DNA of 64,000 nt from Maylandia zebra (lineage: Eukaryota > Chordata > Actinopteri > Cichliformes > Cichlidae): contig NC_135176.1 in the NCBI RefSeq assembly GCF_041146795.1, positions 26,049,786-26,113,785 on the forward strand. Direction: 5' to 3'. Each line of letters starts with the position of its first letter. Positions within the stretch are counted from its first letter, which is position 1. Made by a program: the position numbers and the translations under genes. The notes beneath the pieces are model-generated. The model ran no database searches, was not told the DNA's origin, and was given only the letters and a program-made list of their open reading frames with translations. This document shows positions 51,296 through 63,717 of the stretch, piece by piece.

Positions 51296-52204
51296 TTTTG
51301 TTTTTGTGTTTTTGTGTTTTTTTGTTTTTTTTTTATTTTATAGCTGACACAACTAATGGACGTATGTGACTGTTTAAAGCCACCATCAGTGCTCCTTTAG
51401 TTTATCAATGCTAAATCACAAACTATAGGTGAGTCAGTGTTCCCTGTGTATAAATGGTTAAAGAGTGGAGTCATAAAGAAAAATTATTATTTTTTTGTTA
51501 GCTAGACATTTGCAACATATAAGTCAAGGCAGAATACACAGTCTCAAAGGTAACATATTTACATACACAGAATTATGTATACATCTATAGGGTTTATAGG
51601 CCTATATTTAGCCCTAGATTGACAACAAAGTAAGGAATGTCACACAACATTCTTGTGTACTAGCCAAATATGTGGATTGTTAACATACCTTTGTGTGCTT
51701 AGTCACTCTGGGTTTTAGTTTCTTTTATCCACATTGCTGGTGCCGCATTGGAGTAGAGTGCAGTACCAAGACCAGAGAAGAAAAGATGTTCAGATGGTTA
51801 ATGCCAGAGGAATACAAACTCTAAGAGTGAAAAGAATAGTAAAGAATTTATAGGGTGTACATTAGACATGGGGATTTTTTTTTTTTTTAATAGTAAGTAT
51901 TGACCTCTTAGAAGCTAAAATTACCTCAACCTGACAAATTAAAGCTGTGAACTGGCACATATGCATTTAACATTAGTGCTATAAACAGGTTATGTGTAAA
52001 CGCGAGTAAAATCTTCAGTAAAGTCTAAACTGCAAACTCAAAATGGTTATTTGAGATGCTCTTAAGTATACCTTAGTGAAACCAATCACTGCAATCCTGG
52101 TATATGGAAGAGCAATGGAAACGTGCAAAAAAGAACTTGGTGTCTGAAGGTGTGTGTTTGTGTGAGAGAGAGAGATTCTGCAGATAAGTGCTTGGCAGTG
52201 ATGT

Positions 52205-52925
52205 GTATGAAGTGTGTGGTGTCATTCCTGTCACTGTGTGTTCAGGAGTGTGATGTCTTGGGGGAATAAACTGTTCCGCAGTCTGGCAGCGAGGGCCCGG
52301 AGGCTCCGGTACCTCTTTCCAGAAGGCAGCGGGGTGAAGAGTGTGTTTGAGGGGTGTGTGGGGTCCTCCACAATGCTTGTTGCTTTGCAGATGGAGTGGG
52401 TGCTAAAATTGTCTGTGATGAAGGGAAGAGAGGCTCAAATGATCTTCTCAAATGCTCGTTGTAGGGTATTGCAATAGGATACGGTGCGGTTACCATACCA
52501 GACAGTGATGCAGCTGCTTAGGACGCTCTCGATAGTCCCTCTCTAGAACGTGGTGAGCATGGATGGAGGGAGATGGGCTTTTCTCAGCTTCCGCAGGAAG
52601 TAGAGACGCTGTTGGGCCTTCTTAGTTATGGAGCTGGTGTTGCGGGACCAGGAGTGGTTCTCGGCCAGGTGGGCACCAAGGAATTTGGTGGTCTTGACGA
52701 CCTCCACAGAGGATCCACCGATGTTAAGTGGACAGTGATCTCTCTGTGCTCTCAATCATCTCCTTTGTTTTGTCAACATTCAGAGACAGGTTCTTGGTTC
52801 TACACCAGTCAGTTATCTGCTGCACCTCCTCCATATGCTGACACAGTCGTGTCATCGGCGAACTTGATGTGGTTTGAACTGTGCATTGCTGCATTGCTGC
52901 ACAGTTGTCTGTGGAGCAGTAAAGA
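52205..52925 (-). mobile_element. LINE reverse-transcriptase 3' fragment
   Basis: The minus strand encodes the C-terminal end of a non-LTR retrotransposon polyprotein. The frame at 52543-52755 reads VEVVKTTKFLGAHLAENHSW, then [19 protein letters not shown]. After a frame break, 52242-52496 continues with degenerate family sequence down to the 3' end. Best match by memory is the L2/Rex1-like group of fish LINEs. It is 5'-truncated and frameshifted, so inactive. Confidence 0.75.
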
Positions 52926-53161
52926 AAAACACCTGATGGAAGTCGGTGATTTTTCCTAGTGGAAAAAGAGATGTAAACAGAAAATAAAAAATGACCTAAA
53001 AATTGAACTCTGTGCTACACCACAGGTAATATGTACTGCAAACTATGAATGATTGCTCTACCTGAAGGTCCTTTCTGAAAGGGTGTTCTATAACTAAGCA
53101 AATATAGAGTCCTTGATGACAACCCATGTTTAAAGCTCTATGTATGAGCATAGGTCTCTTT

Positions 53162-53455
53162 TTACTGAATCTCAAATTCTCTCTTTGCTGTAAATGTTGG
53201 ACCGAATTCTAAAATGACACCAAAATGTTTCAAGTTTCTCTTTTTGAAGTCTGTTTTTAAGTCAAAGCCAGCGTCCTTCAGTAGTCTTTGTGCAGCCGGC
53301 TTAATGGTTCTCTGAATCCTGGACAGAGTTCTGTTTCTCTTACAAGGTTTGAGTCTTTCAAAGGTTAAGTGCTTCAAAATATGCACAATGTCCTCCACTG
53401 CTGAGCAGAGGCATGCTCGCTGCTTCATATAGCGCACTGCACTAGTCTTAGACAT
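53162..53455 (-). other. Unassigned 97-codon open frame
   Basis: A lysine/arginine-rich open frame without recognised domain, splice context or promoter. It lies in a repeat-rich, gene-poor interval and may be chance or a decayed mobile-element frame. Confidence 0.15.
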
Positions 53456-53499
53456 GGGCTAAACTTCACTTGGTGACACTCATCTAAACAAATGATTTC

Positions 53500-55350
53500 A
53501 AGCAGAATTTACATTTCAGGAGTACAAGAATTCCTGTTTGCTCACCATATTCATCATCACTGTTTAGCATTTTTATCAAACTGTTAAGAGTGATGATTTA
53601 ACTCAGTGCCACACACAGAAACCTCTGGCTTTAAATACCGTGGATCGTTCAAGCCATGCAAAATGCTAAAAAAGTGCACTATCATATTGATATTGCATGT
53701 TGGAGATCTTTTACTTTTTTGCTGTCTCGTGCTGTTCAGGATGTCTTTGGCTTGCTAATCAGTCACAGTCAATCAGTTATTTTGTAATACTGGCAACTGC
53801 AAGTTCCCAGCTAGCAGGAAATCCTCCCACAGTGTTGATGACGTTCTCACGGCCTTCTCAAGAAATGTTCAAAGAACATCAGAAGGACGTTTATCACTAA
53901 ATTAAAGTTCCTTACAAAGGTTTGTCTAAGACATTATGTTTTTGACAGCAGTAGTCTGAAGATGTTTTTACTATTAGCATGTAGCACTGCAGGAATGCGT
54001 CACAAAACAACACAGTGTGACCTGTTACCTCAATAACACCTCCTCACATTACAAGACTTTTTTTTTTTTTTTAAGAACGTTTGGACATTTTAGGCCTCAG
54101 TCTCATCCTGAGAAGATTATCAGAACTAGAAAAGTTTGATTTTATTTATCTTTTTCTCAAGTACCATTTCCTCCTGTGGCCATTAGTCAAGCCACACGAG
54201 GTCAGTTCATTTCAATAGACAGAGTGAAGATAAATCATTATTTTTCACAGTGCCTAAAAATGGACGTGGACATAAAAGACACAGAACTTTTTATTTTTAT
54301 TTTTGGTAGCCTTCAGGGTGTTAATTATCTTACAGCACAGGTCTCCGTGTCCTCTGCAGTATCCATTTAAGAAGCAACAAACACAACACAATGGAGGACG
54401 TTCTTTGATAAGAAACAGACACTTACTTACTGTACAATTAAACTACAAGTGCACTTTTTTCTGTTCTGAAAAGAAAGAAACGACACATAACTGAGCAACA
54501 CTTTGGTCAGTCATATTTGGAATGTTGTTTTGAACATTTTTCTTTTTTCAAACATCGTCATTCGCCGTGCGGATTTCCGTTTATGGACCCGCACTTAACT
54601 GAAAACATTTAAAAAACTGTAAACTGTAAACACCATAAATCATGCTCGTTACATGCACTTTGTGACTGTTCATATGTGACTCTTCCTCCAAATATTTGGA
54701 TGACACCCAACTCACATTTTAGCTTCACTACATTTCCAACAAAAGATGTGCTTGTGTTATGACCTTTAGCAAAACAGCGTTTCATAAAAGGCAACAATTC
54801 TGTAAGGCAGAACTATATTTGGACAGTAACACATTCATATTTAAGCAATTTGTGCATCATCAGTATATACAGAATAGACACATTTGACATCTTTTACAAA
54901 GGATCCAAGGTCTTAACAGACAGTAAAAGCTATTTGAGTAAAAAGGGAAAAAAAAAAAAGGTTTGAGGCATTTGTGAGATTTTGGCTGAAAAAACACTAG
55001 AATGCAGCTTTTTTAAGACATACCAACAATAGATACTTAGTTTAACAATTCCCCTCCAGTCAGAACAGAGACACCGCACAGCTGCTTGCAGTTTGTTATA
55101 TACCCCACTGGAGGGGCAGGTTGAGGGTGAGCAATAAGGCCACCACATAATGCATGAGGTCTGGGGTTCAGTAGCATTTCATCAAACCTAAATCAAGTAT
55201 TGACTTTGCTATACAAAGCCAAATCTTTGAGTCTCTCACAGAATCCATCTGACAATTACACACAACTCGCGTTTTTGTTGGCAGTTACACTTTGCCTGTC
55301 ATTATAGAGTTAAGCATGTAGGTGCAAAAAGCTGCATCTTTCTATATCAG
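53500..55350. other. Gene-poor stretch, possibly orai2 3' UTR
   Basis: No coding recognised. Reverse-strand AATAAA-like signals occur (for example near 54287 and 54126), so a very long orai2 3' UTR is conceivable but unproven. Confidence 0.25.
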
Positions 55351-55552
55351 GATGGCTGTGGCTCAGAAGGTAGAGCAGGTTCTCTAATGATTAGAAAGTT
55401 GGTGGTTTGATTCCCAGCTCCTACAGATTGTATCTAAGTAGCACTGGGTAAGAAATAGCTTCCAGTGCATACATGTTATTCAGAAAGTGCTTTGTGGGTG
55501 AATGTGGCTTGTATGAGTGTTCAGATATAAGTGCTGTAAAAATATTAAACCT
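55351..55552 (+). mobile_element. tRNA-derived SINE
   Basis: Starts GATGGCTGTGGCTCAGAAGG with TAGAGCAGGT following (A-box-like). A GGTGGTTTGATTCCC B-box-like segment comes about 40 bases later, the spacing of a tRNA-type RNA polymerase III promoter. A tRNA-unrelated body and an AT-rich end follow. Confidence 0.7.
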
Positions 55553-56577
55553 TAACTTGGTACAACTAATTAAAAAAAGGTAAACTGACCAATTCCATAA
55601 TTGACATCAAAGACCTTCTACAAACCTCTCTCTAAAGTAGAATTTTTCCCACTCTGGATTGAGACTCAGACCCCTTTCAGACACACACTCTTTAACTTGA
55701 ATCTGATGGCACCTAAATGTGTCATCTTCAAGTGAAGTAAAACCTTGGTCAATATGATAACCGCGTCACAGGATTATGAGCATCTCTTTCATCTTTGTGA
55801 GTAGCTCGGCTCATTATAATGTTACGTATACGACGATTAATATAATGATCCCTCCCACAAAATGGCATCTGCGTGGGAGGGATGGTACAGATGCATAAAG
55901 AAACATGTTTTCAGTAACAACAGTAGGAAAAGCTGAACATTCAAAAGCATCGTTACACTTTGCATGACAAATACTGCACGCTATGGCTCTCTCTGTCACA
56001 GTTATGCCTAAATAAAGCTGAGCATAGAGACCAGTTTTCAGAAAAGACAATAATCAAACAAAAGCCACATTACATTATGGCAAATTACTTAAGGCAAGAT
56101 GATAAACAAAGCTTAATCAGAACAACTTTTTGAGAATTATTGGTTACTTTTATGCCATTAAGTGAGGACTTATAAGAGATTCCAAAAAAATGAGTCATTC
56201 TCAGACTGAACAAACATTGCAACAATGGAATCATCACCAGCTCCCAACCCTAACATGAAAACAGAGATATAGCAAGAATGGCACACAGAACTTAATAGCC
56301 CTTTTTTTCTGTAAACCTTTTAACTTGACCTTTCATCAGCACAGATTAAAGATTGAAAGCACAGAAAAAAGTCACTGCACAAATCCTACAATACAAGTTC
56401 ACCATAAGAATAAATTAGCAGTCTGGAACACATTGGTTGTCGGCACTGCAACACTTTAAAGCTCACTGCTGACATGTCCAAGGTATTAAAAGTGACCAGA
56501 ATACATTTTAGAAAAGAGAGAGAGGGTTTGATAAATATATGAGACAAAGTGAAGTCATTAAAGCTGCCGTCATGTCT

Positions 56578-57512
56578 TCAGACATTCTGGAGTCCTCTCT
56601 CGTGGCCGTCCAGCTGCACCTTAATCTTGTGCAGTTCTTCGATCTCCTGGTGGTGGCGCTCTGTCTTGTGGCGAACCAGAGAGCGATAGAAGTGAATGGT
56701 GAACACCACAAAAATCACCCCCACCGGGACCATGATGATGGTGGAGGCCAGGGCAGCCTGCCAGCCGGGGTTCTGCTGCGAGGGGGTGGTGGTTTCCAGA
56801 GGGGTGGCTGATGTGGTAGTTGTCTTTTTGATCTTGCCAGATTCTACAGGCAAGAACTTGATCCAGCAGAGGAGCACCACTTCTGCTAAAAACAACAGGA
56901 TCCCCAAGGCCGTGGAGAAGCCCCAGGCCAGCTCGATGTAGTAGTGCATGCGTTCGTGAGGCGACTCGCTGACGGAGTTGAGGTTGTGGATGTTGCTGAC
57001 AGCTTCCACATTAGGAAGAATGCAGGTGCTGATCAGCAGAGCAAAGAGGTGCACTGCCACCAGGATGGTGGTGCACACACTGAAGGCGATGAGAAGCAGA
57101 CGAGGGTAACTGTATTGAACTTCCAGCTGCACCTCAACCATGGCCACCTGAGACATTTAAACAGAGACATATCCAAATTACTCTACATCCATGAGTACAT
57201 CAAAGCACACCAACACAATGCAAACTATACTACGCAAAGAATTTCAGGCATTTTCTAACCCTTCTGTATGAGGTCCCATTAACTGTGGTCAGAAGTATTT
57301 AAGCCACTAAGAAAGAGCAGTTTTTTGGCAAGTCTAAGCCTTCAGAAACTTTCTGGAATGTTAACTCTCAAGTCAGATAACAACCACCATGCTTCCAGGG
57401 TTGAAAAATAAAGCCAACAAACTGCAGTCCCTCAAATGGAGGCTTGAATTGGCTTCAGCATGAATAAATCTCTAACTCCAATGATCAGGGGTGTCAAGCA
57501 TAAGGCAAGAGG

Positions 57513-57558
<46 letters not shown>

Positions 57559-58231
57559 GAAATGAAGCGGTTTATGAAATTTCAGTTTCTGGGTCAGTGT
57601 CAGATTCTGTTTCGAAGGCAATGCGTTTTGCTCTGTCTGCCTTACTCTCCATAGCAACAGAGGCTGTGGCTTGTCTTGTGAGAAGCCACAATGCCAGAAC
57701 AGCTACAAATGCTTCTTCTTGATGAGCAAAATAATTAATTTACTATGGAGATAACAAAACAGCAACTAAGTTAACTATATAGCTGTTACTTTGTGGGAAA
57801 ATTGCTGTCCAAATTTGATCACAACAGAACACAAGATGTGCTTCTCTGTCAAAAACTTAATTCATCAACTTTAACGATATATTTAATTTATATTGTCAGA
57901 AAAAACACTCATCCCATTAAGAATGCAAATGGACAGCACAAACATGACATTTAAAACCACTTCCTTCCTGCAGGTTAGTGGGGATTTTTCATATTGGACT
58001 AAACTGACTAACCATTGCAAAGCCAGACAACAGTGCAGAGGTCCTGCTGGAAGCCTTCAGCTTGGCACGGCTCAGATAGAGTTTCCTCCATGACAGTGCC
58101 TGCACTGAGTGGTGGTTGGAGCTGACCAACTCCAGGTAACTACGTCGCACCCAGTCCCTGTAGTCCATCCCACTGTTGTCTGGGGCATGCTCTGCTGGAG
58201 AACCCATAGGCACATTCAGCTCACTGCTCAT
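56578..58231 (-). CDS. orai2: Orai2, store-operated calcium channel subunit
   Basis: Plasma-membrane calcium-selective channel subunit gated by STIM proteins after ER store depletion. Two coding exons, 58013-58231 and 56578-57147 (GT/AG, phase 0), give 262 residues. Human ORAI2 has 254. The N-terminus [10 protein letters not shown] and [16 protein letters not shown] are ORAI2-specific, unlike ORAI1 or ORAI3. [20 protein letters not shown] is the conserved pore-proximal helix. TM1 contains the selectivity-filter glutamate in MVEVQL (Glu78). TM2 lies around [22 protein letters not shown]3 around [20 protein letters not shown] and TM4 around [20 protein letters not shown]. The C-terminal [16 protein letters not shown] is the STIM-binding coiled coil. 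The TM3-TM4 loop is threonine-rich and longer than in human. Confidence 0.97.
57514..57556. repeat. (CA)n microsatellite
   Basis: About 21 CA units in the orai2 coding intron. Confidence 0.95.
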
Positions 58232-58445
58232 TTCACCTGGTGGATATGAAGCAGAGACAGAATCACATCAATGACCTGGTGTCTCAGATCCCATTACAGA
58301 TTAAGATTAGAGATATGAGATTAATACACGTGGCATGTTTAAGTGATAATAACAAAAGTTTTTTTTTTTAAATCTCCTGCAAGAACCCTTTGACATGTAC
58401 CACTTTTATGCAAAAAATTAAGCCACTTTAGCGTGATTCTTACTT

Positions 58446-58477
58446 TAGCGGTTAACAGTCACAGCTGTTAACCGCTA
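58446..58477. other. Perfect 13-bp-arm hairpin
   Basis: TAGCGGTTAACAG (58446-58458) and its exact complement (58465-58477) are separated by 6 bases, upstream of the orai2 coding start. Confidence 0.8.
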
Positions 58478-59435
58478 TTCTATCACATTACCATGAACTT
58501 TATTTTGAAAGCACTTCCTCAAATTAATCACCAAATTATGATTGATTGAGAAACAGGAGACAGTGTTAACCTTGTGATCAGCGTACTGTGGGACATTTAA
58601 CAAAACCAACCTTTTTTTTTAAGTGACTCATTTTGAAAACAGAAAACTTCCCTTGTGGTCACAGGAGATACGCATCAGATACAAAAATTTACATTTGGTG
58701 ATGCTGCTGTGGACAATTGTAGCTCATAAATCATCAATCTGTGACATTCATATTTTTAACCATACAATACTGCAGCATTTATAGCCAAGATGGTTTACCA
58801 GCTCCTGCCCATATCTAGGTCTGTTTACATATTACAAAAAAAGAAAAAAAAAAATACATCATGGGTCCTTCAGTTTATTAACTGCGATGTTATCATAGTA
58901 ACCCAATAAAGTTTATATATAAAGAAATGCTCGGTTGTGAATGTTTATCTTTGCTGTGTTTTCTCCTGACCATCAATCACAGGAGCTCACTATCCAAATA
59001 CTCCCAAACTCTGTGTGTGTGAGTGTGAGAGAGAAGAGGGGGGCTGTCTCAACAATGTTTTGCACCAACAACCTATTGGCAAAGAGCCAGGGGAGCTAAA
59101 GGGAGGGAACAGGAAATCACTATTGTGGAAAAAAAAAGACAAAGTTAACGCATGAATACAAACAGCCATGCCATGAGTAAAAACACATGAAAAAAGCAAA
59201 GACTTAAGCATGTATATATAAGCACATATCCACTGGCATATTCTAAAGTGATGCACTCAACAACAACATTCAACAAACTGCACAGCAGCAGTACGTCTAT
59301 CTCCCTTCACGATGTGCAAGCACAGGCTGTGCAAACACAAACCACTGAATTTTACAGTTTGCACTTTAACCATTAATGCGTCAGTGCTTATGATAGTTAG
59401 TGCGCACCACTATCTATATATCTATCTCGCCCACT

Positions 59436-59454
59436 CTCTTTCTCTCCATCTATC

Positions 59455-59486
<32 letters not shown>

Positions 59487-59490
59487 GACA
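59436..59490. repeat. TCTA/TA then (CA)n microsatellite
   Basis: TCTATCTATATA-type units run into about 12 CA units, between orai2 coding exon 1 and the predicted 5' non-coding exon. Confidence 0.9.
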
Positions 59491-59847
59491 GACAAGTGCA
59501 AAACGGTGGCCCCATGATTTTGCAGGGGTAACACGTTTCAGCAGATGGGTGCACCTTTACGTCTCTATGTATATTTAGAACTCTGGTAAGTTGGCAGGAT
59601 CCGTTTACAGAGTTTCGCTAACAGAAAGCTAAAATACCGCTGTTATTTCAGTCAGCGTTAAACAGTAAAAGCCGGAAGACATAATGCGAATACTTATGCA
59701 AAAAATCTGGTGCGCATTTTAGCCTGAGTCCATCTTCACCTGATATGAGCACCATAACAAAATTCAGAAAAAGCAGGTCTCTACCAGCTAGCTTATTTAG
59801 CTAGCCATTCTCAGCAAGTTCGCCTGTTCCTTAACTTTCCGTCTTAC

Positions 59848-60140
59848 CTATCCGCCAAAGTGCCTTTTAATTACGGGTGCAAACTCCGAGACAGTCCTCT
59901 CTCCACGTTGCCACCCGACAAATGAACGCTCTCCGGTCCTCTCCGGGTGTTTTAGTCAAACAACTTCCGCTCTTGGCTTGTAGTTAATCAATAAAAGTAC
60001 CCCCGTTTCACTCCTGCATCTGAACCAGGTCCTCCAACTGCACTGCTCTCCTCCATACCCCGACAACCTGCGTGACAGTTGCGCTTCAATTCCAAGTAAG
60101 TTCACCTGCCGCCTGGTTTCCTGGTTCGGATGGTGCGGTC
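59848..60140 (-). other. orai2: Probable orai2 5' non-coding exon and promoter
   Basis: On the minus strand a GC-richer block ends at 59848 in GGATAG followed by the strong donor GTAAGAC. The orai2 start-codon exon has a good acceptor (CCACCAG before 58235) only a few bases before its ATG, so an upstream exon is expected. The 5' boundary is an estimate. Confidence 0.5.
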
Positions 60141-61540
60141 CCAGCAGAGTGCAGAACGGAAGCTGAGGAAAACTAAAGTCCTTAAAATAAAAGGTTTCCG
60201 CTTGGGCGTGTAACTTTCAAAATAAAAGCAGGTTGAAGCCTCCCGGTGTCTCCTACAATACAAGGAAGACTGTTCAAAAAGCCCCTTTCATTGTTAATGC
60301 ATAAAATAATTCCACATAAAACACTTAAAAACAATTAAAGAAAGTTTAACAGTGAACCCTGTTCCCCATAACACTGCATTATAAGCATAAATAGTTGTCT
60401 AGACTGGGTTTAGAAAAATGACTTGCACCATGTTGTGATTGTTTCTAGACCCAGCAATGCTTTATGTCACAATCTCTAAAGTAGGCCTCTCACTGGGTTA
60501 ATAAGATACATAAATTAAATAATGTTATTATACCTCTTAAAGTATGTAATAAGACCTGTAATGTTAATTTTAGATCAAACTCAAAAGTGCAACTAACTGT
60601 AACTGGTGGGTAAGATCATCCAGGGCTATTTTGGAGGTAATATCCTCTGTAAAGCTGACAGAGTGGTTATATCCCTCACACCACTGGCACTAGCAAAATG
60701 CCAGTATGTGGAAGTGCATTTACTGCTGTCAAAACTTTTTTTTTTTTAGATGCATCTATTTAAAGATTTTTCATCCAGGAGCCAGGCTCACGCTTGCCAC
60801 TCATGTCAGTTTCCTGTGGCTGAAATATTGTATTGTATATTATGAGAAATCTTGCCTTATGCACAAAACTACTTACCTGTAGAGATCTTTTTTTGGTTGT
60901 TTCTGAAATTATATTTTAAGAGTAACTCTTGACAAATTGTCTATTTAATTTGCATACATGCTTTTGTTGTTGAATACCTATGTAGTTGCTGAAAGTAGCT
61001 GGTCATGCCTTTGCACCTGCTGTGAGGATTGCGAAACTCTTTACAAACAGAACAGTCACTGCTGTTTGTAAAGAGCAGTGTGTGTGCTGTAGTGGTCCCA
61101 GATATAATCCGGGAAACACTGGACTTCTATGCTCCTTTAAAAATGTTGCTGCATTCCTCAAATGATGAACTTCAGATGGAACAATAAAACTACATGTCCT
61201 GAAAACTTCAAACAGCTGTAGACATATCAACAGCCCCCCTTGACATCCTTCAACAATGCTGACTAGCGAAAATCAGATCTTAATCCACCTCGTGCCAACT
61301 CTGACTCTCAAGTATTATTGTCTTAATCTCAGTATAACTGCAGAGAGATCATAAATAGCAATAGATTTACACGTGGTCTAATCAGCAGATGAAATTAACT
61401 CATTGAGAGTAAAAGAAGAAGAAAAAAATCCAACTAAATCTGGTATTATCCTAATGTAAAGAAATCTGTTAATAGGCCAATGAGAGGTAAGTGTGTCTGA
61501 CTTCTGTAACATAACTGGTTCTTATTGTAGATTTACAGTA
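60141..61540. other. Intergenic, no gene recognised
   Basis: AT-rich sequence between the orai2 promoter region and the Tc1-like relic. It contains a perfect hairpin: CTCTTTACAAACAG at 61037-61050 and its complement at 61062-61075. Confidence 0.5.
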
Positions 61541-62110
61541 CTGTGCAAAAGTCTGGAGCCCTTCTTATTTCATTATATTTTTCTAGGAAAATACGTGTAG
61601 TTAAAAAAGCAAGCAAACATCAGTGAAAATACAATATTTGAGGACAAACATAGTTTATACAATTCTAACAAGCTTGAAAATCAATATTTGGTGTGACCAC
61701 CTTTACTCTTCAGCAACTGGGTGTCTTAGGTAAGCTGTCCTGTACTTTCTTTAAGTAACTCCAGGAATTGTTCTCCAGGGGTCTTGAAGGAGATTCAAAG
61801 CTCTTCTTTGGATGCTGCCTGCATTTGTTCTGCTCTCTGTCAAGATGATCCCACACTGCTTCTGGAAGCTGAGGAGGCCAATCCATGGCTGATAGTGTTC
61901 AATTGTGTCTTTTTTAACCAGGTAAGCATTTACTGCATCTGCGCAGTGTGTTTGGGATTACTGCCATGTTGAAGCTGTTGCTAGTCAGATACTTTCTAGA
62001 TAATTTTGCATGGCAGATCAAAATTTGATGGTCCTTTTCTGTGTTCATAATTCCATCAATCTCCAACACCACTGGCTGAAATACCAAACCATGACAGAGC
62101 CTTGTCTTAT
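61541..62110 (-). mobile_element. Tc1-like transposon relic, 3' part
   Basis: Read on the minus strand it ends in GGCTCCAGACTTTTGCACAG + TACTG, a Tc1-type terminus next to TA. Upstream is a decayed transposase end with segments such as EAVWDHLDREQNKCRQ and KSKGGHTKY just before the stop. The other end was not found, so the copy is truncated or too diverged. Confidence 0.7.
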
Positions 62111-62495
62111 ATGCATAAAGACAACTAGTGCACAAGTCAACTTGAAAAAAAAAATACAATAAAGTATGACTCCTTTGAAGAAGCAGCCAGCCCGGAAATG
62201 GGTATTATCAATTATCTTCTGTGGATTAAAACACATGGCATATGTGCTATCTATCCAAAATAAGATGTTTACTATAATGCAAAAAAAAATCCCCAAACAT
62301 TGCTGCTCATTGATTTATTTTTCTTTAATACTTACTGGGGAACAGCCAAACTCCTTAGGCGGATTAATTCTGTTTGGGTGTTTGTGATGCTGCTTTGGTT
62401 TTGGGAAGGAACAACAGCTGGAACAGCTTCAAAGCCTGCCCACACAAGTCACAATAATAGTCTCAATAATAAGCACGCAGAGAGTATTTAAAACA

Positions 62496-63541
62496 TTTAT
62501 TTGTATCATCACAGAGCACAAGTGAAAGACTGAAATCAGTGGGCAAAAATGGCTGTTACAGTAGCTCATCTAGAAATCCTCATTCATTCACGATAACGTG
62601 TTGCATCTGCGACACAAAACAGGATTGCCAATATCAAGTCTCCTTTCAAAAGGCTTACAGCGTTTACAGATAGACCTTCAAAGATAATAAAGTAATATAA
62701 AACATATATTTTTTAAAAATCTATTAAACACTATTATTTTCTGTGCAGTATAAATTTTGTGGGTTTTTTTTAGTCTTGTATATTCACAATCCAAATATCA
62801 ATCCAGTCACTTACTGCAGAGCTGAGCGACAGGACAACTGTTAACACTTTTTCAAGTTAACGGGGTAGCCCAGCTAAACATTTCCATATATGAACATTTG
62901 CACCAATCAGAATTTCAATGCCTCACTGTTCTCCAGCAAGCTGGTTTTGTAAATTGAGATGGTCAGAGCTACTTAAATCTTTATCGGTCTCTTTGTAGCA
63001 GGTAACATAAAGACAGTTTCAGACAAGTTTCAAACTTTTAGGTGTTACCTGAAAAGATAATCCCCGCTTTAGAGTTGCTGGTTCTCCATCTTGTACCAGG
63101 CAAAACATAGCAATACTGCAACCTTTTGGGCTTCTTTTTGGATATCCTTGTGATGTAGTCCTTAAAATTTTAAGTACAGTTTGTACCTCTTTTACACATT
63201 ATAGCTGTTTGCGTATGGTGAGCAGTCAAAGTGCATACCTTAATATTCTTGAGAAGAACATTGACTTCTTTTTGAGGCTTTTGGGGTAAAATGCCACGAT
63301 ATGTGTTCTTGTAATAATTATGTATTCGTGTGGTGACAGCCCTGCATGGTCCATCATTTACCCACAGGGTTTGCTATGTGAACAAGGCAAGTGTGCAATG
63401 CAAAACAGCAGATATACTAAAATAAACAATCTGTGCTAAAACTACATGATGTCTCCGCCCTACAGTCTGTCAGTGGAGAAGAAACCATCAGCCGGGACAC
63501 TTTCAGTTAAGATACACAGTTTAAAAAGAGTTGTTGGGATT
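62496..63541 (-). other. Probable 3' UTR of the unidentified right-edge gene
   Basis: Follows the stop of the last coding exon on the minus strand, with no coding. The AATAAA signal on the minus strand at 62496-62501 would give a 3' UTR of about 1.05 kb. Confidence 0.45.
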
Positions 63542-63717
63542 TCACTTCACAATGACCACTGATGTGTTGTGGATGGATTCCATAACAGCAGCCAGGCGAC
63601 TGCACAGGTCGTAGGCCTGGGTGACGTGGACTTTGGGAGGGTCTTTAAGCACTACTGTGTCAGCTGAACCGTCCAGAACTCTGGGAAGCAACTCGCCGAG
63701 CTTCACCTGCAATGACT
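63542..63717 (-). CDS. Last coding exon of an unidentified gene
   Basis: A minus-strand open stretch follows a good acceptor (CTTTGTGTTCAG just before 63717) and ends at a stop at 63542. It encodes about 58 residues including VKLGELLPRVLDGSADTVVL and AYDLCSRLAAVMESIHNTSV, ending in IVK. Conserved-looking codon use and the splice site support a real terminal exon. An alternative acceptor (TTGCAG before GTGAAGCTC) would shorten it slightly. I do not recognise the family. The rest of the gene lies beyond the right edge. Confidence 0.55.

Noticed and set aside
56578-58231. Assignment as orai1 or orai3
   Set aside because: The N-terminal MSSELNVP and [16 protein letters not shown] and the C-terminal VQLDGHER match ORAI2 and not the other paralogues.
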